Of a stretch of 55,873 bases of DNA, positions 26,821-36,375 are shown piece after piece. The position numbers were made by a program, and so were the translations under genes. How positions within the stretch are numbered: position 1 is the stretch's first letter; every line of letters begins with the position of its first letter. The stretch is from Methanosphaera stadtmanae (GTDB lineage: Archaea > Methanobacteriota > Methanobacteria > Methanobacteriales > Methanobacteriaceae), in assembly GCA_015062825.1 (NCBI GenBank), contig SUTR01000006.1, positions 15,000 to 70,872 on the forward strand. The letters are read 5' to 3'. Under the pieces are notes generated by a model. That model had not been told where the DNA came from. It was given only the letters and a program-made list of their open reading frames with translations, and ran no database searches.

Positions 26821-27162
26821 ATGCCAATTGATGAGATTAAGGAAGAACATGTAAAAAAACTAAGAGAATTAGAAAAAAACTTACCAACCATTGAAGAATT
26901 TGAAGATTACTCCGAAAAGTTAAAAGCATTATCTGATCCAACAAGACTTAAAATATTATACTTATTATCAGATGACAATTGCTGCACATGTTCAATACAG
27001 GAAATATTAAACAAGCCCCAATCAAACATATCACACCATCTTAAAATACTCAAAAATGCAGGATTTGTTGAAAGTAAAAAAGATGGAATATGGGTATATC
27101 ATAAAATAAAAGATAAAAAAATAATTAATTTATTAAATGAACTTATTGAACAAATTAAATAA
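26821..27162 (+). CDS. ArsR family metal-responsive repressor
   Basis: The 113-residue protein is a winged-helix regulator: LKALSDPTRLKILYLLSDDN, then CCTCSIQEILNKPQ, the recognition helix SNISHHLKILKNAGF and a wing with KDGIWVYHKI. The CCTCS cysteines occupy the place of the ELCVCDL alpha-3 metal site of ArsR/CadC-type sensors, so thiophilic metal or metalloid sensing is likely. About 40 residues of charged N-terminal extension precede the domain. GGGGAAAGGATT is the ribosome binding site. The downstream zinc-ribbon zincin gene begins 24 bases after its stop, so the two may form one unit. Confidence 0.9.
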   Translation: MPIDEIKEEHVKKLRELEKNLPTIEEFEDYSEKLKALSDPTRLKILYLLSDDNCCTCSIQEILNKPQSNISHHLKILKNAGFVESKKDGIWVYHKIKDKKIINLLNELIEQIK

Positions 27163-27163
27163 T

Positions 27164-27185
27164 CGCCCCACATTAACTTTTTTTT
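27164..27185 (+). terminator. CCCC plus T-run after arsR-type gene
   Basis: CGCCCCACATTAAC then eight T residues fill the short gap between the regulator and the next gene. It may cause partial termination between them. Confidence 0.35.
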
Positions 27186-27186
27186 G

Positions 27187-28140
27187 ATGATTAAAATGAA
27201 TATATACTGTTCTAATTGTGGATATTTAAATAGGGATAATGAAAAATACTGCACAAGCTGTAATGAAATATTACACAACTTCAACAAATTAAATATCAAT
27301 CAAACAATTACTACCACAGAAGAGCTATTTTCCAATGAAGTAATAACACAACTAAACAACTGCATATTAACAATTGATAGCTATGAAATGATTATAGAAA
27401 ATATTATAGAAACAGGATCTAATCATATAATATACAAAAAGAACATGACACCCTTAGAAAGAATCAAAGCACTAGCTGAAGCATACTCCATTGTAATCTC
27501 AAAAGATGATGGAAGAAGTTATGGAGAATATGCATATAATGTAATTTGCATAGATGAAAATTTTGATTCGGCAATACAAATTGCAACATTACTGCATGAA
27601 CTAACACACCACCTATTTAACGAAATTATCAAACAAATAGTAATGTATACACTGGAAATTAAAAAAACACCACTTATTGACGGATTGATACAAGTAATAT
27701 CCACCTTGCCTACTATCCTTCTCATATCAGAATACTGTGCCAGTTCAACAGAAAAAAGATACCTTCCTGAAGAATATGTATCCTATTCCTCATTTAATCA
27801 TATATGTGAAGATTTAAAATATAATAAGCAAATACTTATCAGAACACTCATTATAGGAAAAGGAATAAATGATAGCATTGAACGTATACTTACTACATTT
27901 ATTGATGAGAAATTAAAAGAAGACATTAAAAAAGAATTTGTAAAAAATAATACAAAACCTATCGCAAATCCCATATGTATTAATGATGATGGCATAGACA
28001 ATAGCATCTTAAGAAATGTTTATCTGATGAATGTAATATATGAAAACTTCTGCTATCTTAATACTGATGAAAACAAGAAGACTGTGGAAAAAAATGCAAA
28101 TTTATTTAAAAAATCCTATCAAAAAGGAGCTTACAGTTAA
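27187..28140 (+). CDS. Zinc-ribbon protein with HExxH metallopeptidase motif
   Basis: The 317-residue protein has an N-terminal zinc ribbon (YCSNCGYLNRDNEKYCTSC, four Cys) and a zincin motif HELTH (137-141) inside ATLLHELTHHLFNE. Downstream SEYCASSTEKRYLP provides a candidate third ligand Glu. The surrounding pattern (ICIDENFD before, HELTHH after) resembles ImmA/IrrE-like and related gluzincins, but I cannot name the family. No membrane segment is evident. I start at ATG 27187; an alternative ATG is at 27196, and neither has a clear ribosome binding site. It directly follows the ArsR-type gene, which may regulate it. The role may be cleavage of a regulator under metal stress; this is speculation. 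Confidence 0.7.
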   Translation: MIKMNIYCSNCGYLNRDNEKYCTSCNEILHNFNKLNINQTITTTEELFSNEVITQLNNCILTIDSYEMIIENIIETGSNHIIYKKNMTPLERIKALAEAYSIVISKDDGRSYGEYAYNVICIDENFDSAIQIATLLHELTHHLFNEIIKQIVMYTLEIKKTPLIDGLIQVISTLPTILLISEYCASSTEKRYLPEEYVSYSSFNHICEDLKYNKQILIRTLIIGKGINDSIERILTTFIDEKLKEDIKKEFVKNNTKPIANPICINDDGIDNSILRNVYLMNVIYENFCYLNTDENKKTVEKNANLFKKSYQKGAYS

Positions 28141-28148
28141 AAGGAAAA

Positions 28149-29483
28149 TCATAAATGTGTATTATACAATTGTATAATTTCAAAATTTAAATTGTTAATA
28201 TCATAACCCTCAAGACATTTAACAAGAATATTTAACAGTTCATCATATTCAATTATGATATTATCATCAATCACGTCAAGATATGCCTGATTCAATAGCT
28301 CATATAATTTATCCAAAGTTAAATTAGCAGATGAAATAATATTTTTTAAATAATGAATAAACTGTTCATCCAGTGGTGTTCGAATATTTCCATAATTAAG
28401 ATTAACATTAATTATAAAACGCTTTAATAAGATTAATAATTTATCTGATGATTTTCCAAATAATTCATGAAGAAATGCTTCTAAATTAAATGTTTGGTTG
28501 AATTCCTGCTGCATATTATTTTCCAAATAAAACATTCGTAAATTAGTAATTAGTTTAACTGATATATCTTCAAGATTTTCAGTAGCTATTCTATTTCTAT
28601 ACAAATATTCAAATTCCACTATATTATCTGCTATTGTTTCATATAATACATCATAATAGAATATTATGTAAACATTATTCTTTAAGAGCATTTTTCCTGT
28701 TGGCGTTAACTGATGCAAATAATTGGAATGATTTCCAATCATTGATTTTAACTGCAACATTTTACCATTTAATGAGTTTATTATCAAATTTTCATCCATT
28801 AATTCATTTATTATATAATTTACTTCTTCATCATCAATATGATATTTATTTGTTAGTTGATTGAGATTAATTTGTTTATCTATAAAATTTAATGTTAGAA
28901 TCTTCTTATAAAACTGTTGAATATTATGTTTATTCATTTGTTCATATTGTAGCTGATTGATTTCATCTGCTACTTTTTCATGTTTTATTCTTCTATCATC
29001 CAAGTCATATGTTGTTTTATCAATGCTATAATCCTTATTTATTCTAATTATATCCCCAGGTTTTATGTATGCAGAATTGATACTTGATAATAATTCTATT
29101 ATAGTAATTTTTGTCTTTTGTTCTTGACCACAATTGTAGCAATATTTATCTATAAAATGTAAGGGCTGCCCACAATTTTCACAGATTATCTTATTGTCCT
29201 GCTGATTTTCAAGATATATTATTAATTTTTCTTCATATCCCAACAGATTATCATTGTTAGATCTTCTTTGAGATAATAATTGGATAAGATAATGTAATCT
29301 TGGAATAACTGATTGTGATGTTTGTTTTGCAGATAATATTTCATCATTTAATTTAAGTTTAATTAAAAATCCGTCCGTTTCTTGTAAATTAGCATTTTTA
29401 AGTAATTGAAGATAATCTTGAGATAATGATTCTCGTCCGGTCAGATTATTTAATATTTCCAGTGCTTCTTCAATATCATTCAT
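28149..29483 (-). CDS. Zinc-ribbon protein with winged-helix-like region, unknown function
   Basis: The 444-residue protein has a helical N-terminal part (1-110), a central four-Cys zinc ribbon (ICENCGQPLHFIDKYCYNC), and a region around 185-260 that looks like a winged helix (LTNKYHIDDEEVNYIINELM, then LTPTGKMLL). The C-terminal half is helical, acidic and Asn/Ile-rich. No membrane segment is seen. I start at ATG 29483 (MNDIEEALEIL); the open frame extends 16 codons upstream but only to a TTG that overlaps the preceding gene. It is the last gene of a five-gene minus-strand unit. It converges with the zinc-ribbon zincin gene, nine bases from its stop. I do not recognise a named family. Confidence 0.7.
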   Translation of the reverse strand: MNDIEEALEILNNLTGRESLSQDYLQLLKNANLQETDGFLIKLKLNDEILSAKQTSQSVIPRLHYLIQLLSQRRSNNDNLLGYEEKLIIYLENQQDNKIICENCGQPLHFIDKYCYNCGQEQKTKITIIELLSSINSAYIKPGDIIRINKDYSIDKTTYDLDDRRIKHEKVADEINQLQYEQMNKHNIQQFYKKILTLNFIDKQINLNQLTNKYHIDDEEVNYIINELMDENLIINSLNGKMLQLKSMIGNHSNYLHQLTPTGKMLLKNNVYIIFYYDVLYETIADNIVEFEYLYRNRIATENLEDISVKLITNLRMFYLENNMQQEFNQTFNLEAFLHELFGKSSDKLLILLKRFIINVNLNYGNIRTPLDEQFIHYLKNIISSANLTLDKLYELLNQAYLDVIDDNIIIEYDELLNILVKCLEGYDINNLNFEIIQLYNTHL

Positions 29484-29520
29484 GTTATCACTACAAAAAA
29501 AAATATATGGGAAAAAATAT

Positions 29521-30630
29521 TTATCTTTCAAATGTTTCTATAACTTTTTCTAATTGTTGAGGTATGTCTATTGATTGTGGACAATAATTTATACACTTAG
29601 AACATTTTATGCATTCTGATGCTTTTTTATTACCATTTGCTATGAAATTTCTATAATACATTGCTATCGAATGTTCCTGGTTTAAAGTCTTCTGAGTATT
29701 GTATAATTTAAATAATTCAGGAATTGGTATAGATTGAGGACATTTATCTAAACAATAATTACATCCAGTACATTGTATTTCATTTTTTTGATTAATTAAA
29801 TCAATAGTTGTATTAATTGCTTCTTTTTCCTTTGATGTTAATTGAATATAATTATCAAAGGTATTCACATTATCTTCAAGAGCATCCATAGAATCCATTC
29901 CACTTAATATCATCTTAACATTATCCAAAGATAATAAGTATCTAAATGACCACGATGCAATTGACTTATCCTTGTTTAATGAATAGAATAAACTCTTTGC
30001 TTCATCAGGAATATCAATTAATGCCCCTCCTTTCAATGGTTCCATTACTATAATAGGTTTATTGTATTTTTCTGCAACTTCATAACATCCTCTTGCTTGA
30101 ATAATTTCATTTTCCCAGTCAAGATAATTAATTTGCAATTGTACAAATTCTATCCAAGGATTTTCATATAATATGCTCTCAAGAAATTGAGGACTGTCAT
30201 GAGTGGAAATACCAATATGTTTAACTTTTCCCTCTTTTTTCTTATCCTGAATAAATTTTATTGAATCAATTTGTGTATATTTCTTTTTATGCTTTGAACT
30301 AAGATTGTGTAACATATAATAATCAATATAATCCACATCCAATCTTTGTAATTGTTCATCAAATATCTTATCCATATCTGCATCTTCTTCAAGATTAAAT
30401 ATTGGTAGTTTATCTGCAATAACATATTCTTTCCTATCATATCGATACACTAATGCTTCTCTTATTGCTTTTTCACTGTTTCCATTAAGATATGTATGTG
30501 CCGTATCAAAGTATGTATAGCCATGATTCATAAAGTAATCAATCATTTCTTTGAACAATTCAATATCGACTTCCTTTTCTTCAGGATTTACTAGGGGAAG
30601 CCTCATACATCCAAATCCTAGTTTTTTCAT
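29521..30630 (-). CDS. Aldo/keto reductase with C-terminal 4Fe-4S domain (copy 2)
   Basis: The 369-residue protein has an aldo/keto reductase barrel (about 1-260) with the NADPH-enzyme motifs YFDTAHTYLNG (Asp, Tyr), Lys in ADKLP and His in YMLHNL. A C-terminal ferredoxin-like part carries two cluster motifs: CTGCNYCLDKCPQSIPIP and CIKCSKCINYCPQS. This fused type is common in anaerobes; it probably links electron transfer from iron-sulphur clusters to reduction or oxidation of a carbonyl, but no substrate is established. It lies 20 bases behind a paralogue, with the segment QLQINYLDWENE identical in both, so the pair arose by tandem duplication. It is fourth in the minus-strand operon. Confidence 0.92.
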   Translation of the reverse strand: MKKLGFGCMRLPLVNPEEKEVDIELFKEMIDYFMNHGYTYFDTAHTYLNGNSEKAIREALVYRYDRKEYVIADKLPIFNLEEDADMDKIFDEQLQRLDVDYIDYYMLHNLSSKHKKKYTQIDSIKFIQDKKKEGKVKHIGISTHDSPQFLESILYENPWIEFVQLQINYLDWENEIIQARGCYEVAEKYNKPIIVMEPLKGGALIDIPDEAKSLFYSLNKDKSIASWSFRYLLSLDNVKMILSGMDSMDALEDNVNTFDNYIQLTSKEKEAINTTIDLINQKNEIQCTGCNYCLDKCPQSIPIPELFKLYNTQKTLNQEHSIAMYYRNFIANGNKKASECIKCSKCINYCPQSIDIPQQLEKVIETFER

Positions 30631-30650
30631 TATAAAAAACCTACTTTACA

Positions 30651-31793
30651 TTATTTTAATGGAAATCCATATAATTCAGTCTCAAATGTTGCCTTTACAT
30701 CATCCATAACTGTTGGAATATCTATATGTTGAGGACATTCTTTTATGCATGCTCCACATTTAATACAATCAGATGCTATCTTACTATCTGATTTTGCAAT
30801 GTTTACATACATATTACCTACTGCTGTAAACTGATCGTTATCCTCTATTTTTTCATTATTATATAAAGTGAATAATTTTGGTATGTTAATTCCTACAGGA
30901 CAAGAGGATACACAATAATTACACTTTGTACATGCTACTGTGATGTTTGAATTAATTATATCCACTACCTGATCAATTATTTTATATTCTTCTTCATTAA
31001 GCTTTTGGAAGTTGTTCATAATTTCAATGTTTTGTTTTGCCTGGTCGAGAGTACTTGATCCAGTCAGTACCATCATTACATTTTCTATACTTGCCACATA
31101 CCTTAATGCCCATGAAACTATAGAATTATCAGGATTATAATCTTTCATGATTTTTTCTGCTTCTTCAGGTATGTCAACCAAGAATCCACCTTTTAATGGT
31201 TCCATAATTAGTATTGGTAAATCATATTTGTTCGCTATTTCTACACATTTTCTTGATTCAACACCCTCATTTTCCCAGTCAAGATAATTTATTTGTAACT
31301 GTACAAATTCCATCTCAGGATGTTGTGATAGTACATTATCCAAGTATTCTGCATTTGCATGTGTTGATAGTCCTAATTTTTTTATTTTACCTTCTTCTTT
31401 TTTTTGTTTTGCAAAACTAAAAGAATCTACATCTATAAATCCTTTCTCTGAAAATCCACTGACATTATGCATTAAGTAATAATCAAAGTATTCTACTCCA
31501 CATCTTTCTAACTGTTGATTGAATATTTGTTCTAATTGTTCTTCTTTTGTAATTAAAAATATTGGTAGTTTATTAGCAATAATTACTGATTCTCTGGGAT
31601 ATCTTTCTATTACACATTTTTTTACGGCTTCTTCACTTTTTCCATCATGATATGGATATGCCGTGTCAAAGTAATTATATCCATTTTCCATAAATAAATC
31701 TACCATTTTATTTACTTCTTCAAAATCTATACTTTCAAAATCATTTTCATCCAGAAGAGGCAATCTCATCATTCCAAAGCCAAAATTTTTCAT
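30651..31793 (-). CDS. Aldo/keto reductase with C-terminal 4Fe-4S domain (copy 1)
   Basis: The 380-residue paralogue of the following gene has the same plan: barrel with YFDTAYPYHDG, ANKLP and YLMHNV, then two cluster motifs CTKCNYCVSSCPVGINIP and CIKCGACIKECPQHIDIP. I use the ATG at 31793 (MKNFGFGMMRLPL), since AAGGTGATT lies right before it and the 13-codon extension would overlap the upstream acetyltransferase gene. Upstream is the hexapeptide acetyltransferase (25-base gap); downstream is copy 2. Sequence divergence between the copies suggests different substrates. Cytoplasmic, no signal peptide. Confidence 0.92.
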   Translation of the reverse strand: MKNFGFGMMRLPLLDENDFESIDFEEVNKMVDLFMENGYNYFDTAYPYHDGKSEEAVKKCVIERYPRESVIIANKLPIFLITKEEQLEQIFNQQLERCGVEYFDYYLMHNVSGFSEKGFIDVDSFSFAKQKKEEGKIKKLGLSTHANAEYLDNVLSQHPEMEFVQLQINYLDWENEGVESRKCVEIANKYDLPILIMEPLKGGFLVDIPEEAEKIMKDYNPDNSIVSWALRYVASIENVMMVLTGSSTLDQAKQNIEIMNNFQKLNEEEYKIIDQVVDIINSNITVACTKCNYCVSSCPVGINIPKLFTLYNNEKIEDNDQFTAVGNMYVNIAKSDSKIASDCIKCGACIKECPQHIDIPTVMDDVKATFETELYGFPLK

Positions 31794-31818
31794 ATTAATC
31801 ACCTTATTAAACATATGC

Positions 31819-32451
31819 TTATTTATTTTCACGTATTATCTTTGCAGGACTTCCTGCTACTATAACATCAGAGGGAATATCTTTTGTAACCACACTTCCA
31901 GCACCTACCACTACATTATCACCTATTGTAACACCTGGAAGTATTATAGTATTTGATCCAATCCAACATCTATCACCTATTTTTACAGGACTTGCCATGT
32001 TTACAAATGTATATTCTATTGAATCATCATAATTTCCTTCTTCATCAATGTAAGAATAATTTCCATCATCCAATTTATCATCTACTGGAACTATCCTTTC
32101 TTTAGTACCTACAGGATGATTTGCACAGATTATGTTTACTCCTGGAGCAAGAAGGGTATAATCACCTATTTCTATGGATTCTGTATCCAAATAGTTATTA
32201 TTTACATTGATGAATGATCCTTTACCTATTTTAATGTTAGTACCAATGTTACAGTAAAAAGGTAGTAATATTTCTGTTTTTTCTCCGATTTCCCCAAATA
32301 GTTCTTTTAATAGTTTTTCTTTTTCTTTATATTCTGATGGATGTAGATGATTAAGTTTATATGTTATATTTGCGGCTCTTTCAAATTTTTTAGCCCATTT
32401 TTCATCATCTAATTCCAATGGTCCTTTTACTGGCCAGTTACTTTCAGTCAT
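31819..32451 (-). CDS. Hexapeptide-repeat acyltransferase (maltose O-acetyltransferase-like)
   Basis: The 210-residue protein has an N-terminal helical part with W/D residues ([17 protein letters not shown]) as in the maltose/galactoside acetyltransferase group, and a left-handed beta-helix of hexapeptide repeats ([54 protein letters not shown]). The catalytic His is in [10 protein letters not shown]. The C-terminus [10 protein letters not shown] is typical. It transfers acetyl from acetyl-CoA to a sugar or similar small hydroxyl compound. An insertion of about 25 residues with Asp/Tyr ([17 protein letters not shown]) is unusual. The ATG at 32451 avoids overlap with the upstream stop; a start nine codons earlier is also possible. 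Confidence 0.88.
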   Translation of the reverse strand: MTESNWPVKGPLELDDEKWAKKFERAANITYKLNHLHPSEYKEKEKLLKELFGEIGEKTEILLPFYCNIGTNIKIGKGSFINVNNNYLDTESIEIGDYTLLAPGVNIICANHPVGTKERIVPVDDKLDDGNYSYIDEEGNYDDSIEYTFVNMASPVKIGDRCWIGSNTIILPGVTIGDNVVVGAGSVVTKDIPSDVIVAGSPAKIIRENK

Positions 32452-32461
32452 TTTTATCAAC

Positions 32462-32800
32462 TCAGATATTATTTTCAAGATATTCCTTTTGTAGTTGAAA
32501 TATTCTTATTTGTTTATCATAGAATTCTTCTTCTTGTTTTTTTAGTTCATTTAAATTTTTTAATAATGTGTCTATCTTTTTTTGATAATCAGTTATTGTT
32601 TGAAGTTTTTCTTCTTCTAGTTTCATTATTTTTTCATTTATTTGTTCTATTTCCCAATAGTTCGTCGGATCATCATTTAATCGTAACTCATTATCCATTG
32701 CATTATCCAGTAAATCTTGTAAATTTAATCCTTTAGCTTTAATCAAGGCCATTTTTTCTTTATTTACTTTTACACATGTACATTTATTGTATTGAGACAT
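32462..32800 (-). CDS. Ribbon-helix-helix-like protein with coiled coil
   Basis: The 112-residue protein starts [20 protein letters not shown]. Residues 8-40 (a strand with CTCVKVNKE, helix KMALIKAKG, turn [15 protein letters not shown]) look like a ribbon-helix-helix DNA-binding unit such as CcdA/MetJ-type antitoxins. Residues 50-110 are a long coiled coil ([16 protein letters not shown] onward). I chose the ATG at 32800 because GGGGG lies just upstream. It is the first gene of the minus-strand operon with the acetyltransferase and two Fe-S reductases (10-base gap to the next), so it may be the autoregulator. The RHH call is by pattern only. Confidence 0.65.
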   Translation of the reverse strand: MSQYNKCTCVKVNKEKMALIKAKGLNLQDLLDNAMDNELRLNDDPTNYWEIEQINEKIMKLEEEKLQTITDYQKKIDTLLKNLNELKKQEEEFYDKQIRIFQLQKEYLENNI

Positions 32801-33004
32801 ATATAGCCCCCAAAACATTTTTATATTTTATGTATATGAAACTAAAAACTATGTATTATATATATAATTTTTTAATAATAAATATTGGTCTTAAAGAACC
32901 AATATAAAATAAATATATAAAAATGAAATATATTTAAAAAATGTTTATATTTTATATGAAATAATATAATATTTTATAAATAAATCAACATAAAGATAGA
33001 AAAC

Positions 33005-33012
33005 TTTAAATA
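33005..33012 (+). promoter_or_regulatory. TATA box of the second adhesin gene
   Basis: TTTAAATA at 33005 with an A-rich stretch before it (AAAACT) predicts transcription start near 33032-33037, immediately at the palindrome. Confidence 0.55.
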
Positions 33013-33034
33013 GTATAATAATTATAAGAATAAT

Positions 33035-33057
33035 TAGACAATGTTTAACATTGTCTA
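33035..33057. promoter_or_regulatory. Perfect 23-bp palindrome at the adhesin promoter
   Basis: TAGACAATGTT (33035-33045), one T, then AACATTGTCTA (33047-33057) form an exact inverted repeat of two 11-base arms. It starts about 24 bases after the TATA box, at the predicted start of transcription, and 40 bases before the ATG. The near-zero spacer and symmetry suit a dimeric repressor site; as RNA it would only form a tight hairpin in the leader. Confidence 0.7.
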
Positions 33058-33096
33058 CATATTTATAAAAAATTTAGGAGAGATTAATATAAATTA

Positions 33097-36000
33097 ATGA
33101 AAAATAAAAGTAGAATATGGATCATGATAATTATATTAACAATACTGTTCGTTAATATAACAACACTAACAGCAAATGAAAACACAACAACAAATCAACA
33201 GATAGACACACTTACAAAAAACACAGGCACAACAACCACACAAACAACAAAGAATATAGACACAACAGCAAATCAAACAACTAAAAACATTAAAACAGAT
33301 ACGACAATAAGTGTAACATCCTATCAAGAACTATACGAAACAATCGAAGAAGCTAAAAAAACAAGCAGTGCTAAAATAATCAACCTAGAAGAAGGAAACT
33401 ATAACATAACCACACCCATAGAAATCAAAGGAAAAAACGGGCCACTGACCATAACAATCAATGGACAAAATAACATCATCAACGGCAATTCAGTGACAAA
33501 CTTCATCACAGTACCAAAATCAAACAACCTAATCATAAGCAATCTAACAATAGAATATACAAATTCAACTGCAGGTAGTGCAATATTCTCCAGAGGATCA
33601 GTTAACATCAGCAACATACAATTCAAAAACTGTTTCTCAGAAAGTTGGATAAGTAATTGTGGTGGAGCAATTTATAACTCAGGAACAATGAACATAGAAA
33701 ATTCAACATTCATTAACAATACAATAGTCACAGATACATTCGGAGGCGGAGCAATATTCAATAATGGAAAATTAAATATTGAAAAATGTCTCTTCCAAGA
33801 AAACAATGCACTAAACGGTTCAGCAATTTTTTCATTAAACGCTCAGACAAACATAAGTGATTCCAACTTTACAAGCAACCATGCAAACATTACTGCAACA
33901 GTGTATAACTTCAAATCAACAGTCAAAATAAAAGATTCCAACTTCAATAACAACACGGCAACATATGCCAGCATACTAGAAACAATGGATAATGCATATA
34001 CCCATCTAGAAAATTCAACAATAACCAATCATCAAAACTCAAAAAACATTATCAACAACCAAGCAAATACAAGCATTTACCAATGCAATATCTCCAACAA
34101 TTCCATAATTTCAAATATAATTGAAAACAGACAAAACATCAATGTCACAAATAGCACAATATCCTATAACAATGCATCCAATTTGATTGAAAACAAGGCA
34201 TATCTCACACTAGAACAAAACAGTATATTAGAAAATAATGCTAGTGAATATATAATAAGAAATATCTTTGAATATGAAGACAGCACATGTTCAATAAATT
34301 TCACGAAATTCAACAACAACAATGCTAAATCCATATTATTCGATATCAATTCTACGACAATAGTATATGATTCAACATTTATAAATAATACATCAGAAGA
34401 ACTTTTCAATGGAACACTTGATACATTTAAAATAGTATCAAATAATACTTACCTCGGAAATAATTTATCATCCAAAATAGAATCGGAAAATGATGTAATA
34501 TTTAATTATGATGAAAATATCACAATTCAAGCATATGTTAAAGCATTACCAATATACAACACTACAATAGAATCAGGTTTTGTCACTATCTATGATGAAG
34601 ATGAGGAAATAGGAAAATTCAGTGTAAACAATGGAACAAGCAATATAACAGTAGCAAATAATATATTTGATGAAAAAATATATTCATTAACCTATACAGA
34701 TAACCCTAATTATAGAAACAACACAACAAAAGTTCATGTCCAAACTGCACACCCCGAATATGAAATTCAAATAATAGTTTCAGACAGCCAAGTATCATAC
34801 AATGATAATCTTAACTATACAATATACGTTAAAAATGTTGGAGAAGGAAATGGCAGCAATTTATATATCGAAAACATTCTCCCTAATGATGTGGAAATTA
34901 TAGATATTAATAATGAAAGTTATGATAAAAATAGTAACAAATGGTTTATTCAACGATTAGATTCAATGTCTGAAGTCATGTTAAATGTAACTACAGCTAT
35001 TAAAACATTAAACGACTTCAATATTAGTATAGAAATACCAACACCCACAGAAGATTTAATATACAATCAAGATATACATATCTTAAAACCTGATATTCAC
35101 TTAGACTTTGATTATATGAAAAAGTATTATATACTCAACGACAACTACACGTTTACATTGAACATAACCAACAATGGTCAAGGCATATCTCCAAATGTTA
35201 TTATTTATATCAGGGATGATGACAATGTTGAAGTTTTAGAAAGTGGCATACTTGAAGCAAAATCATCCAATACCTACGAAATTAAAAAAATAGCCAAACA
35301 CATAGGATCAAATAAATTATATATTAGCTTTCTAGAAACACTAACTAATCAAACAAATAACTATAGTATAACATTTAACGTTCAAGATGTTAGTGTAAAA
35401 ATTGAAAATTTGACAGTATTCCATGGAGATACAATTAACATCACAGCAACAGTAGAAAATATAACACGATTATCCAATAAAGCCATAGGTGTCTTTAAGA
35501 TTAATGGACTTACAATCAAGGAACATAACATTACAGTTAAGGACAATAGGATTACATTAGAAAATTACATAATACCACTTTCATGGAGTCAAATGAATTA
35601 TAGACTGGAAGTAAAAGTTCAAGATACAGGATTTAATAAGATCATACACGATAGTGCTATGATCCATATGGTCAAAAAGAAAATAATCTCCAAAGTAAAT
35701 GATATAAAATCATTACCTGGTGATATTGTAAATATTACTGCAAAAATATGTAGCGAAGATGAAAAAATGGTAGATTATGGATATGTCAAGTTTAAAATTA
35801 ATGGCAAAACAATTAACCAAATAGTTTTAGTAAAAGATGGCATTGCATGCCTAACATATCAGATTCCAGATACATTTCATAGCAGCAAGTATACAATATC
35901 ATTAGTTTATGGTGAAAACAAGAGATACTATTCAAATAGAAATTCTAGCACTTTAGAGTTAGAATCTCAGGAATGTGAAATTAACATTACTAATTCAACA

Positions 36001-36297
36001 TATGCTAAAGGTAATGACTATTATATCAATGCTACAATCTATGGTAAAAAGAATGGATTGAAAGCATATAGCGGTAAAGTAGTATTCAAATTAAATGATG
36101 TGACATTTACAAATATCATCTATGTCATGGATGGTTTTATTGATTGGAAAATAAACAAACCTAATATTAATAATATATGCAACATCACTATATGTTATTC
36201 TGGTAACAATGTATTGCAGGGTACAAGAAAAACAATCACTTTCATAAATGATACATCAAATAATTTAAATACAAACGAAAAAGGAATGAATATTTAA
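33097..36297 (+). CDS. Adhesin-like protein with beta-helix and Ig-like repeats
   Basis: The 1066-residue secreted protein has a signal peptide (about 1-27, core IWIMIIILTILFVNI), a Thr/Asn-rich stretch with repeating TTT/NQTTKN units (28-72), and a parallel beta-helix region (about 90-460; GGAIYNSGTMNIENSTF-like repeats). An Ig-like unit (480-560), DUF11/CARDB-like modules (570-750; YTIYVKNVGEG) and three or four Ig-like repeats (760-1060; each with VKFKINGKT-type strands) follow. It ends TNEKGMNI with no membrane anchor. This domain order is typical of adhesin-like proteins of gut methanogens, thought to bind host or bacterial glycans. AGGAG lies 16 bases before the ATG, an unusually long spacing. 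It stands behind the palindromic promoter element. Confidence 0.9.
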   Translation: MKNKSRIWIMIIILTILFVNITTLTANENTTTNQQIDTLTKNTGTTTTQTTKNIDTTANQTTKNIKTDTTISVTSYQELYETIEEAKKTSSAKIINLEEGNYNITTPIEIKGKNGPLTITINGQNNIINGNSVTNFITVPKSNNLIISNLTIEYTNSTAGSAIFSRGSVNISNIQFKNCFSESWISNCGGAIYNSGTMNIENSTFINNTIVTDTFGGGAIFNNGKLNIEKCLFQENNALNGSAIFSLNAQTNISDSNFTSNHANITATVYNFKSTVKIKDSNFNNNTATYASILETMDNAYTHLENSTITNHQNSKNIINNQANTSIYQCNISNNSIISNIIENRQNINVTNSTISYNNASNLIENKAYLTLEQNSILENNASEYIIRNIFEYEDSTCSINFTKFNNNNAKSILFDINSTTIVYDSTFINNTSEELFNGTLDTFKIVSNNTYLGNNLSSKIESENDVIFNYDENITIQAYVKALPIYNTTIESGFVTIYDEDEEIGKFSVNNGTSNITVANNIFDEKIYSLTYTDNPNYRNNTTKVHVQTAHPEYEIQIIVSDSQVSYNDNLNYTIYVKNVGEGNGSNLYIENILPNDVEIIDINNESYDKNSNKWFIQRLDSMSEVMLNVTTAIKTLNDFNISIEIPTPTEDLIYNQDIHILKPDIHLDFDYMKKYYILNDNYTFTLNITNNGQGISPNVIIYIRDDDNVEVLESGILEAKSSNTYEIKKIAKHIGSNKLYISFLETLTNQTNNYSITFNVQDVSVKIENLTVFHGDTINITATVENITRLSNKAIGVFKINGLTIKEHNITVKDNRITLENYIIPLSWSQMNYRLEVKVQDTGFNKIIHDSAMIHMVKKKIISKVNDIKSLPGDIVNITAKICSEDEKMVDYGYVKFKINGKTINQIVLVKDGIACLTYQIPDTFHSSKYTISLVYGENKRYYSNRNSSTLELESQECEINITNSTYAKGNDYYINATIYGKKNGLKAYSGKVVFKLNDVTFTNIIYVMDGFIDWKINKPNINNICNITICYSGNNVLQGTRKTITFINDTSNNLNTNEKGMNI

Positions 36298-36375
36298 TTA
36301 ACAAGTTAAGGAGGACAGTTTGTTAGTATTTAATAAAGAAATATACTAATCATATTACAAATTAAAAAAAGAGAG

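Noticed and set aside
29484-29531. 16-codon N-terminal extension of the zinc-ribbon gene
   Set aside because: It begins with TTG without a ribosome binding site and overlaps the end of the upstream reductase gene.
36307-36350. Tiny frame behind AAGGAGGACAGT starting TTG (nine codons)
   Set aside because: Good ribosome-binding-site-like sequence, but the peptide is too short and without features; a leader peptide cannot be supported.
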